Positions 34,301 through 42,205 of a DNA stretch of 64,000 bases are shown here, piece after piece (positions within the stretch are counted from its first letter, which is position 1; the number at the start of each line of letters is the position of its first letter). Origin of the DNA: Actinomycetota bacterium (lineage in GTDB: Bacteria > Actinomycetota > Geothermincolia > Geothermincolales > RBG-13-55-18); contig JASEFK010000003.1 of NCBI GenBank assembly GCA_030019255.1, forward strand, positions 83,095 to 147,094, in the 5' to 3' direction. The position numbers were made by a program, and so were the translations under genes. Under the pieces are notes generated by a model, which was given only the letters and a program-made list of their open reading frames with translations, ran no database searches and was not told where the DNA came from.

Positions 34301-35986
34301 TCAGTTGGCCATTACCGGTGCGCCGCTCCGGGCGATAGCCTGTAGTTTCTCGTTCAGGTACAGCTCACGGCAGAGGAAGCGCCTCTTCTTCCCGCTGGAG
34401 GTCTTGGGGAGGGTACCCGCCGGGACCAGGACCACCTCGCGCACGGGAACCCCGATCTCCTCGCGAACCAGGGAGGAAACGGCGCGGGCCGTCTCCATGG
34501 CGGCCTGGGGGCAGGAGAGACGGGTCTCCCCTACCAGAACCAGCCTTTCCCGTCCCCTCCGGGTGGTCACCCCGAAGGCCACCGCGTTGCCCTTGCGCAT
34601 GCCCTCCACGCGCTCGGCGCAGCGCTCCACGTCCTCCGGGAAGAGGTTGCGCCCCCCGATGATGACCATGTCCTTGATCCTCCCCACCAGGAATAGGTTC
34701 CCTCCGGCCAGGTACCCCAGGTCCCCGGTGTGCAGCCAGCCACCCCGGAGGGCCTCCGCGGTGGCCGCGGCATCGCCCCAGTATCCCTGCATTAGGGAAG
34801 GACCACGCACGCACACCTCCCCCACCTCGCGCTCCCCAGCCGGGGTGCCGTCCTCCTTGACGATGCGGACCTCCAGGCCACGGAGCGGACGTCCCAGGGA
34901 TACCAGGCAGCGGGCATCCGCGCTCTCCGGCGCGCAGGGGACGGCTTCTCCTCCTTCTTCGATTCCCCTCCTGGACACGTAATCTTTCTGGTAGATGTTA
35001 CCAGGCTCCGGGAAGGTTACCGCCAGGGTGGCCTCGGCCAGCCCGTAGACCGGGTAGGGAACCTCCGGCTTGAGGCCGTACTCCGCGCCGGCCTCCACCA
35101 GGTCGTCCAGGACCTGCGGGTCGATGGGCTCCGCCCCGTTCAGGGCCAGGCGGAGGGAGGAGAGGTCTGTCCCCTCCAGCCCACCGGACCGCAGCACGCG
35201 GGTGGACAACGCGAAGGCGAAGTTGGGACCCCCGGTGATGGTGGCCCGGTATTCGCCGCAGGCACGGAGCCAGAGCGAGGGGTCGGCCACGAAGCGCTGT
35301 GGCGACATGAGTACCAAGCTGCAACCCGCGCCCAGGGCGGTGATCAGGAAGCCGATGAGCCCCATATCGTGGTAGAGGGGCATCCAGGAGACCACCGTGT
35401 CCCTGGGGCAGGCGCCCACCTTCTCGGCGATGGCCCGGGCGTTGGCCAGGATGTTACCGTGGGTGAGGATGACCCCCCGGGGCTCGCTGGTGGAGCCGGA
35501 GGTGAACTGGACCAGGGCCACGTCTCCCCTTCCCCGAGGCACGGGAGAGGCCTCCTCCCCGGCGGGGAGGTCTTCCATGGCCACCAGGCGGAACCCCCCA
35601 CCCAAGTCCGACACCAGGGGGAGGAAGGCACCGGGGAGGGCCAGCACCTCCGCTCCCACCTTCTCCAGCCTCCGCCTGCTCTGCTCCATGAAGGAGGAGG
35701 GATCCACGGTGCGCATGGGGAGTGGAAGGGGCACGGCCACCGCCCCAATGGCCCAGCATCCCAGCAAGGTGAGCACGGTGTGAGGGGTGGTCTGGGCCAT
35801 AATACCCACCCGGTCCCCGGGCCTCACCCCCAGCCCGGCCAGCCCCGCAGCCGCGCGCAGCGCCTCCCGCATGAGTTCACGAGGCGTGAAAACCCGCTCA
35901 CCTTCCTCTTCAAGTATGATCAAGCCCCGGCTGGAGCGCTCAACACCCGATGCTACCCCTTCCCAGACATTGCTCGCTCTCCTCAT
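34301..35986 (-). CDS. Fatty acyl-AMP ligase (FAAL/FadD32-like)
   Basis: 561 aa ANL enzyme of the FAAL branch: LVQFTSGSTSEPRGVILTH phosphate loop, SWMPLYHDMGLIGF (the FAAL-typical SWLPxYHDMGLIG block), NGAEPI, YGLAEATLAVTF, GWLHTGDLGYL, GRIKDMVIIGGRNLFPEDVE and KTSSGKKRR with catalytic Lys. FAALs activate long fatty acids as acyl-AMP and pass them to acyl carrier proteins for polyketide or lipid synthesis, not to CoA. ATG 35986 is taken as start: AGGAGGTGCCT precedes it, while GTG 35992 overlaps the ribosome site. No PKS or ACP gene is adjacent. Convergent with the Fe-S operon. Confidence 0.88.
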   Translation of the reverse strand: MRRASNVWEGVASGVERSSRGLIILEEEGERVFTPRELMREALRAAAGLAGLGVRPGDRVGIMAQTTPHTVLTLLGCWAIGAVAVPLPLPMRTVDPSSFMEQSRRRLEKVGAEVLALPGAFLPLVSDLGGGFRLVAMEDLPAGEEASPVPRGRGDVALVQFTSGSTSEPRGVILTHGNILANARAIAEKVGACPRDTVVSWMPLYHDMGLIGFLITALGAGCSLVLMSPQRFVADPSLWLRACGEYRATITGGPNFAFALSTRVLRSGGLEGTDLSSLRLALNGAEPIDPQVLDDLVEAGAEYGLKPEVPYPVYGLAEATLAVTFPEPGNIYQKDYVSRRGIEEGGEAVPCAPESADARCLVSLGRPLRGLEVRIVKEDGTPAGEREVGEVCVRGPSLMQGYWGDAAATAEALRGGWLHTGDLGYLAGGNLFLVGRIKDMVIIGGRNLFPEDVERCAERVEGMRKGNAVAFGVTTRRGRERLVLVGETRLSCPQAAMETARAVSSLVREEIGVPVREVVLVPAGTLPKTSSGKKRRFLCRELYLNEKLQAIARSGAPVMAN

Positions 35987-36794
35987 AGGCACCTCCTCTC
36001 TTCTCCATCGGGCCGCGAAAATATCCGCTACCCACCTTCCCTTTCACGACTACCAAATCGGTTTACCCGGGATGGAACGGCGCGAACCAGCAACCGAATC
36101 CCGCACGAGCCGCGCATTTTCCCGAAGCCTGTCCTTGCCCTCTATGAACGCGCCTCTCGCAAGAAGTCGGAACGGTCCGAGCCGGGAATCGGAACCCGGA
36201 ACTTGGTTTTTCCGCCCATCCTTCAACCAAGTAAACACGCGGGGCCGCACATGGTTACCGGAAATCCGGATTTTCCAAATCCACGGCACTGGAAATGAGG
36301 AATGGCGAGGCCGGCACGATTTGGAAAGGACACATCCCGGCATCGGGATGGGAATGGCGGGACCCCCGGTCCGGGGGTTGAGGGGCAGGCAAGTGGAGGG
36401 GAAGAAGAAATAGCGACCTTCCGCAAGCACACTCCCGTCACCGGGAGGAAACGGGAAGACACCTCCTCCGCAGGCTGACGGAATACAACGTGGGCGGAGG
36501 GAATCGGGCTTGAATCGGAAAGGCGACGGTTTCGATGCAACGGGAGCCCGACCGGGTTTGAGAAAGAAGGATCCGGACGAGCGCAGCGGAAATAGCGAAA
36601 ACCCGGCCCTCGCCTGCAGGTGCGGGGGAAGCGGAGGTCAAGGGAGTCCAGGAAAGAAATGGGGCCTTTTGCATGCCCGGGTGAGGGGTGAGAACGAGGG
36701 TGTTAGAATATACCCCGGAGGGAGGATGATCCAGGAGCGACAATTCCGGAGCCACATCAGGGAAAACGCGGACTTACGCTTGTCCGGTCTGGGA
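35987..36794. other. Long intergenic region before the SDR leader
   Basis: About 800 bp of low-complexity, non-coding-looking sequence without ribosome sites in usable positions. It continues into the imperfect duplication at 36795. Confidence 0.45.
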
Positions 36795-37075
36795 CCTCCG
36801 TCGACGGGTCACCTCCCGGCCACCCCTTCAATGTCAGCGGGGAAAAGGATGCGGATGCGGGGAGGAGGAGCTTAACGTCATTGCGGGGCAAAGCCCACGA
36901 AATCCATCCGGAGAAAGCGTGGATAGAGGAGGGAGGATCCATGGTCCGTCTTCCGACCAACCCTTCAACTGCAGCGAGTGGAGGGGGCGTGAGGGGAAAT
37001 GGGGACCTTCGCCATCCCCGCGGCGTTAAGCCCACGAAATTCTGATCGATGACGAGTTGAGTGAGGAGGGAGGTG
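36795..37075 (+). repeat. Imperfect 137-bp tandem duplication of an SDR gene leader
   Basis: Three anchor blocks recur with the same 137-bp offset: CCTTCA (36825/36962) within longer similarity, AAGCCCACGAAAT (36891-36903/37028-37040) and GAGGAGGGAGG (36926-36936/37063-37073). The second GAGGAGGGAGG is the ribosome site of the SDR gene. The first is followed by ATG 36939 in a 34-codon mini-ORF that ends at a TGA inside copy 2. Confidence 0.7.
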
Positions 37076-37081
37076 GGGAGC

Positions 37082-37894
37082 ATGGAGCTCCAGGGGAAGG
37101 TGGTGCTGATCACCGGCGCAGCGCGGGGCATGGGCAGGCTGCACGCCGAGAACTTCTGCCGCGAGGGCTCCCGGGTGGTGATGACCGACGTCGACGAGGC
37201 GGAGCTCAACCGGGCGGCGGAGGAGCTCCGCGGGCGCGGGTACGAGGTGTACGCTTACGCCTTCGACGTCTCCGACCGGGAGGCCTGTTTCCGGGTGGCG
37301 GAAAGGGTGCGCCAGGAGGTCGGGCCGGTGGACGTCCTGGTGAACAACGCGGGGATAACCGACTGCCGGGCGGTGCTTGACCTGCCGGAACATTCCGTGC
37401 GCCGCATGATGGAGGTCAACTACTTCGGGTACGTGTGGATGATGCAGGCCCTGGTACCGGACATGGTCAGACGGGGAAGTGGCCACGTGGTGAACGTTTG
37501 TTCGGTGGCCGGGAAGACAGGCTCGGCCAGGATGGGTGGTTATTGCGCCACCAAGTTCGCGGACATCGGCATCACCGACGCCATCCGGCAGGAGCTGAGG
37601 GGAAGCGGGGTGAACTTTACCATCGTCAACCCCGGGTACGTGGCTACGGGCATGTTCGAGGGGGCCAAGGTGCCCTTCATCACCCGCTGGCAGGACCCCC
37701 GCAAGGTGTCCGAGGCCCTGGTGGAGGCGGTGAAGAGAAACCGCGCCGAGATATGCGTGCCCCGTTTCAACGTGCGGCTGGTGGCCTTCCTGAGGGGACT
37801 CTGCCTGCCGAAGCTGCTGGATTTTCTCTTCCACTTGCTGCGCGTGGACCGCTCCATGGACACCTGGAAGGAGGACCGCGGCCGACCTTTCTGA
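37082..37894 (+). CDS. Short-chain dehydrogenase/reductase
   Basis: 270 aa from ATG 37082, with GGAGG eight bases upstream. TGAARGMGRLHA is the TGxxxGxG nucleotide loop, Asp in VVMTDVDEAEL points to NAD, NNAGIT, catalytic Ser in VCSVAG, YCATK and NPGYVATGM complete the classical SDR set. C-terminal FLRGLCLPKLLDFLFHLLRV is hydrophobic and could bind a membrane or acyl substrate; this form is common in SDRs of fatty alcohol or steroid metabolism. Convergent with the DUF6125 gene, 15 bp away. Confidence 0.9.
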   Translation: MELQGKVVLITGAARGMGRLHAENFCREGSRVVMTDVDEAELNRAAEELRGRGYEVYAYAFDVSDREACFRVAERVRQEVGPVDVLVNNAGITDCRAVLDLPEHSVRRMMEVNYFGYVWMMQALVPDMVRRGSGHVVNVCSVAGKTGSARMGGYCATKFADIGITDAIRQELRGSGVNFTIVNPGYVATGMFEGAKVPFITRWQDPRKVSEALVEAVKRNRAEICVPRFNVRLVAFLRGLCLPKLLDFLFHLLRVDRSMDTWKEDRGRPF

Positions 37895-37909
37895 GGGATA
37901 AAGGGCTTT

Positions 37910-38404
37910 TCATTTCCTGCGGATTACCCACTCGCAGAAGGAGTCGCCGCGCGGGAGGGAGGCGGTGATCTCGAAATCCAGGGAGGGGTCCACCGCCCGC
38001 AGCCAGTGGCGGAAGATGGTGTTGTCGATGTCCTCGCAGGGCACCACCTTCTCCCGGCCCGCCTTCTTCAGGTTCTCCCACCACGAGCAGCGGGTCACCC
38101 GGAAAAGGACCTCATCCCCGCCGCGCACCTCACCCCGGCATTCCGTCCCGTCGATGCGGCAGATGTTCTCTATCAGGAGGTTCACCGTCTCCAGGTCCGG
38201 CGGCTCTCCCGAGGAGAGGTCCAGGTTCAGCATGCGGACCATGCGCTTGAGGACCACCAGCCCGTACTTCTTCCACACCTCCAGGTCCAGCCTCAGGGCG
38301 ACCTCGAACCCGTATGTCGCTTCCACCTCCAGGAACCACAACCCGTCGATGGCCGTAAGGGCTCCCAGCCGCAGTTCTTCAAGTTGCCGGTCCGTAAGCT
38401 CCAT
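37910..38404 (-). CDS. DUF6125 / ATC-hydrolase-like protein
   Basis: 164 aa. ALTAIDGLWFLEVEATYGFEVALRLDLEVWKKYG is the N-terminal pattern of DUF6125-like proteins, and the C-terminus (RVTRCSWWENLKKAGREKVVPCEDIDNT, then LPRGDSFCEWVIRR) resembles L-2-amino-thiazoline-4-carboxylate hydrolase-like proteins. Conserved Cys and Glu residues suggest a metal or thiol ligand. The function is not established. ATG 38404 is preceded by AGGGGGTG; a GTG two codons earlier is on that site. An AT-rich patch upstream (38490-38530) may hold its promoter. Confidence 0.7.
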   Translation of the reverse strand: MELTDRQLEELRLGALTAIDGLWFLEVEATYGFEVALRLDLEVWKKYGLVVLKRMVRMLNLDLSSGEPPDLETVNLLIENICRIDGTECRGEVRGGDEVLFRVTRCSWWENLKKAGREKVVPCEDIDNTIFRHWLRAVDPSLDFEITASLPRGDSFCEWVIRRK

Positions 38405-38557
38405 GTTCACCCCCTACGCGAAACGTTTTCGCGGACGCGCCCAAGCGGAGGGCAGTGGGCCTACTCTGTCGCCCATGCGTTCCCTACCAATATTTTACAT
38501 ATTTTACCAGGAACCAAAAGTCCCCAAAAATGAGGTCCGGCAGGTGCGCCGGAGCCC

Positions 38558-39274
38558 CTACCCCAGGTGCTCCTCTATCTCCCTGGGTATCTCCAGGGGA
38601 GCATTGCCGGCGGAACACCGGGGAACGGCGGCCACCAGGGCAGTCAGCCTTTCGTAGGGCACGGAGACGAAGACCACTTCCCTCGGGTATTTCTGCATGC
38701 GCCGCGCCGTCCAGTCCCCGAAGGTCACGTTGGTGCGCCCCGTGACCACCGGGTAGGCGATGGCCGAGTGGCACAGGGCTCCGGTCACTTCCACCCGGAG
38801 CGGAATCCCGTCCCAGTAATGGTCAAGGGTGATGAGACGGCAGGCCTGCTCCGGGTCCACCAGGAAGACCACCAGGTCCGGCCGTATGGAGGCCTCGTCC
38901 GCCGGACCGACGACCACCCGGTCGGCCAGGCCGGTGGGGGGCGGGGAGCCCAGGGCCTGCATGCGGTGGAAGCTGACGATGGAATGGGTGAGCTTCTCGC
39001 CGCGGGTGAGGAAATTCTGGATGAAGCGCCGGCCCGGGCCGGAGGGCGGCTCGGACAGCCCGCAATGCCACGACCCTCCGGGACAGGAGGAATTACCGGC
39101 CTCGATGACGAAGGTCTCCCCCGCCGCGGCCCGCTTCAGGGCCCGGCAGAAGGAAATCCTCTCCCGGCCGACCACCTCTACCTCGTCGTTGGTGAAGGTC
39201 ACCGCCACCGGTTTCCGCTCCAGGCCCAGGAGCTCCACCAGGATACCGACCTCTTCCTTCCACGGTGCTTCCAT
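38558..39274 (-). CDS. DUF169 family protein
   Basis: 238 aa. LVELLGLERKPVAVTFTND at the start, then FCRALKRAAAGETFVIEAGNSSCPGGSWHCGL, and later VVVGPADEASIRPDLVVFLVDPEQACRL, follow the DUF169 (COG2043) pattern found in anaerobes. The two conserved cysteine positions (FCRAL and SCPGG) are present and probably bind a metal or cluster; no activity is known. AGGAGGAAGGAG lies immediately before ATG 39274. It stands alone on the minus strand between two other minus-strand genes, with about 150 bp before DUF6125. Confidence 0.85.
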   Translation of the reverse strand: MEAPWKEEVGILVELLGLERKPVAVTFTNDEVEVVGRERISFCRALKRAAAGETFVIEAGNSSCPGGSWHCGLSEPPSGPGRRFIQNFLTRGEKLTHSIVSFHRMQALGSPPPTGLADRVVVGPADEASIRPDLVVFLVDPEQACRLITLDHYWDGIPLRVEVTGALCHSAIAYPVVTGRTNVTFGDWTARRMQKYPREVVFVSVPYERLTALVAAVPRCSAGNAPLEIPREIEEHLG

Positions 39275-39516
39275 CTCCTTCCTCCTCGTTCCGCGCGAAG
39301 TTCTCCAACCCTCCATGTCGACCAGGATTCAACCGTAAACGATCTTACAGATAATACCAATTAACTTATCCTCGCTCCCTTCGAAGAAGGAACCGGTGCG
39401 CTTTCGTTGCTTCGAATATCTCGGCATCGCCCATCCTTATCCCACGTTCCCGCGGGCCGTGGCGGCCGATCGCCCGCCCCGTCACAATCCGGTCACCAAC
39501 ATCTCCGGAAGCTCCC

Positions 39517-40536
39517 TCAAAGCTCCAGCAGCTCATCTTCCAGCTCCGCCCCTCATCCACCAGTTCCGTCAATTCCTCGCCAATCTCCCTGAAGCGGGAT
39601 TCCAGCTCCACGGCCAGGAGAGCCATGTCGTTCTGCCACTCCCCCAGGCTGGATTCTACGGAGGAGAGCTTGCCTGCATCCCGGCTCAAGAGTGCGGCCC
39701 TCAAATCGGTGATGATCGGCGCCAGCTCGCTCCATGCCTCGAGGAAGCGACGGTGGAAATTCCCCAGGCCTTCCGGCTGCTCCACTGCCTCGAGCTCCTT
39801 GAGGGATGTGCTGTAATAATCTTCCAAGGAATTCAGCGCCCGGACGGCCACCTCCTCCGAGGTCATCCCCATCGCCAGTGAGTCTTTCAGCTCCGCGTAT
39901 CCCCTCGTCATGGCGGACATCAGCTCCTGGCAATATGAAACGAAGAGGTTGAACTCTCCATAAACCCGCTCTGCCTCCGCGTAGAAGTCGAGGAGGTCCC
40001 GGTGAAGTGATTCCGCCTCCTCCGGGGGCTGCAATCCCTCCAGGTCATTTCGCGCCTTTACAAAAGCCGCCATGGAGTCCTCCAGCAGCCCCTCCATCTT
40101 GACCAGGGCATCACGGATCTCCGAGGGGTCCTCCGGTTCTGATACGGAATCGGCGACCTCCTCCATTTCGGCAGCCAGCCTGTAAAGGGTCTCTCCCGCC
40201 TCTCCGTGTATGGCCCCGGCCTTATCCTTGTATTCCCCCCAAGCTCATTCCCTTCCCACGGGAAAGAAGAAGGAGGCAGAGAACGGCCGCCGCGGCCACC
40301 ACCAGGATTAAGGTTCCCACAAGCGGATATAACCACCTCCTTCCGCCCTTGACGGCGGGGGGAGGGGGCGCGGGTATCCGTGGTCCCCCTCCCGGGGGCA
40401 CGGGTACCCTGGCTTGATCCTCTTTACCCCTTCCGGAAGGTGGCGTCGCGGGGGCTTCCCTCAGGCATCTCCCGCAGCGGGGGCAGAAGACGGCCTCCTC
40501 CCTTACTTCCCTACCACAGTCGGGACAGAACGGCAT
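39517..40536 (-). pseudogene. Zinc-ribbon membrane protein broken by two frameshifts
   Basis: The gene opens with AAGGAGG and ATG 40536: a double-CxxC zinc ribbon (CPDCGREVREEAVFCPRCG), a proline-rich linker and a transmembrane helix (WLYPLVGTLILVVAAAAVLCLLLL). The frame stops at 40222. The next frame continues directly (EYKDKAGAIHGEAGETLYRL and a long helical, extracytoplasmic domain to about residue 310). The switch falls at a run of six G near 40240. A second switch at GGGGCGG near 39553 would restore the ending AELEDELLEL with stop at 39517; without it the frame runs on to 39366 in unlikely sequence. Either a young pseudogene or homopolymer errors. Confidence 0.7.
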
Positions 40537-40992
40537 GCAAACCTCCTTTCCTTTATCCTTCCCGTCCCAGACACCGTCGAGGCCTGCCGGACCGCCCCGG
40601 CGCTGCTCCAAAGCCTCCCCTCTAATTTTTCTCTCGACCGCCATATGCTTCAATTACGACCTCGGCGATTCCTTCAGAGCTTCAAGGCCGCTCCTCTATT
40701 TTTTCTCCCTATTCTCTTCCTACCGCGGGCCCGCATCATTTTCCCGATCCGGCACGTGTCCGTTTTTCTTCCCTGCGTTCAAGCATGGTGAGGAGGCTTG
40801 TGACGGCACTTTTCCCGGTGCGGCGGGGCCGTTATTTTACTCCGGTGTTTAAGCCTCGTGGAGAGGCCGATACTTGATCCTGAAAGCCAGTGGTTGGTCG
40901 CAGCGAGCGTCTCAGCGAGCGAGACCATTGCCACCGGCCTTTCCGCAAGAAGGAGGTAGCGTAGATGGCTGCCCGGCGGCACGTTTAATCCC
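40537..40992. other. Intergenic stretch, no gene
   Basis: Divergent region between the broken zinc-ribbon gene and the MoxR-type pair. CAGCGAGCG occurs twice near 40908-40925. No gene is supported. Confidence 0.4.
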
Positions 40993-41030
40993 TATACCCC
41001 GGGGGTACCAAAATTCAAGACCTGAGCCCC
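40993..41030 (-). repeat. REP-like element, copy 1
   Basis: On the minus strand this reads GGGGCTCAGGTCTTGAATTT, then TGGTACCCCCGGGGTATAG. It matches 47991-48028 with only a few differences. The palindromic TACCCC/GGGGGTA centre and the intergenic location are typical of REP elements. Confidence 0.65.
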
Positions 41031-41211
41031 TGGCATGGGCAACCTTCACGCAGCCGGCGCCTTCCGGGCGTGCCATCCACGAAAACTGTTAGAATATCAC
41101 CGAAAGAGTCCGGAGGAAACCTCGTCCAGGGAGGTCGATTGGTGGTGACATCACGCGGCCTCCCCGGAAGAAGGAAAGGCGGGAGCGGGAACGGAGGAGG
41201 TACCGCAGGTC

Positions 41212-42183
41212 GTGCGGCAAGAGACCCCGAACCCCGGAACCGGGCAGCACCGGGAAACGGAAACTGTGACCTCCGCGGGAGGAGCAGCCTCGGAAGGCCG
41301 GGGCTTGAGGGCGCCTCGGAAGGGTTCCGTAGGGGAGGCCGGCTCCGAGGAATCCGTGCGGGAGGTCGCCTACCACGAGCACGTCCTCGAGGAGGAACCC
41401 TTCTACTTGCCGGTGGGCGACGAGGTGGAGATCTTCCGCGCCGCCTACCGGGCCCGTCTTCCGGTGAGCCTCAAGGGTCCCACCGGGTGCGGTAAAACGC
41501 GCTTCCTGGAATACATGGCCTGGAAGCTGGGCCGGGAAGACGGGGAACCGCTCCCCCTGATCACCGTGGCCTGCCACGAGGACCTCACCGCCGGCGACCT
41601 GGTGGGCAGGTACATCCTGGTGGGCGAGGAAACGGTATGGGTGGACGGTCCCCTCACTGCGGCGGTGAAGGCGGGAGGCATCTGCTACCTGGACGAGGTG
41701 GTGGAGGCGCGTAAGGATACCCTGGTGCTCATCCACCCCCTGGCCGACCACCGGCGCATCCTGCCCCTGGAGAAGAAGGGCTGCCTGGTGAGGGCGCATC
41801 CCCGTTTCCTCCTGGTCATATCCTACAACCCCGGCTACCAGAGCATGCTCAAGGACCTGAAGATAAGTACCCGGCAGCGCTTCGCGGCCATCGATTTCAC
41901 CTACCCCCCTCCGGCGGTGGAAGCGCGCATCATCGCCGGGGAGGCCGGGGTGGAGGAGAACCTGGCGAGGGAACTGGCCCGCCTGGGGGAGCTGGCCCGC
42001 AACCTGGGGGAGCCGGGGATGGAGGAAGGGCCCTCCACCCGCCTGCTCATCTACGCCGCCCGCCTCATCGGCCAGGGTGTGGAACCGCGCCGGGCCTGCG
42101 AGACGGCCCTGGTCTCCGCGGTGTCCGATGACCCGGTGGTGCAGCAGGCAATGCGGGACCTGGTGGCCGCCGTCTTCCCGTGA
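41212..42183 (+). CDS. MoxR-type AAA ATPase (NorQ/CbbQ family)
   Basis: 323 aa. Walker A is [10 protein letters not shown] near 89-98, Walker B is ICYLDEV, followed by [26 protein letters not shown] and [13 protein letters not shown] (sensor and arginine finger regions). This is the CbbQ/NorQ/GvpN-like group of ATPases, which remodel or insert metal centres in a target enzyme together with a VWA partner. That partner is the next gene. The first 50 residues are low complexity. GTG 41212 has AGGAGG about 11 bases upstream; later starts are possible. No RuBisCO or nitric oxide reductase gene is near, so the client is unknown. Confidence 0.87.
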   Translation: MRQETPNPGTGQHRETETVTSAGGAASEGRGLRAPRKGSVGEAGSEESVREVAYHEHVLEEEPFYLPVGDEVEIFRAAYRARLPVSLKGPTGCGKTRFLEYMAWKLGREDGEPLPLITVACHEDLTAGDLVGRYILVGEETVWVDGPLTAAVKAGGICYLDEVVEARKDTLVLIHPLADHRRILPLEKKGCLVRAHPRFLLVISYNPGYQSMLKDLKISTRQRFAAIDFTYPPPAVEARIIAGEAGVEENLARELARLGELARNLGEPGMEEGPSTRLLIYAARLIGQGVEPRRACETALVSAVSDDPVVQQAMRDLVAAVFP

Positions 42184-42205
42184 CCCGAACGCCAGGGGTG
42201 AAGTC

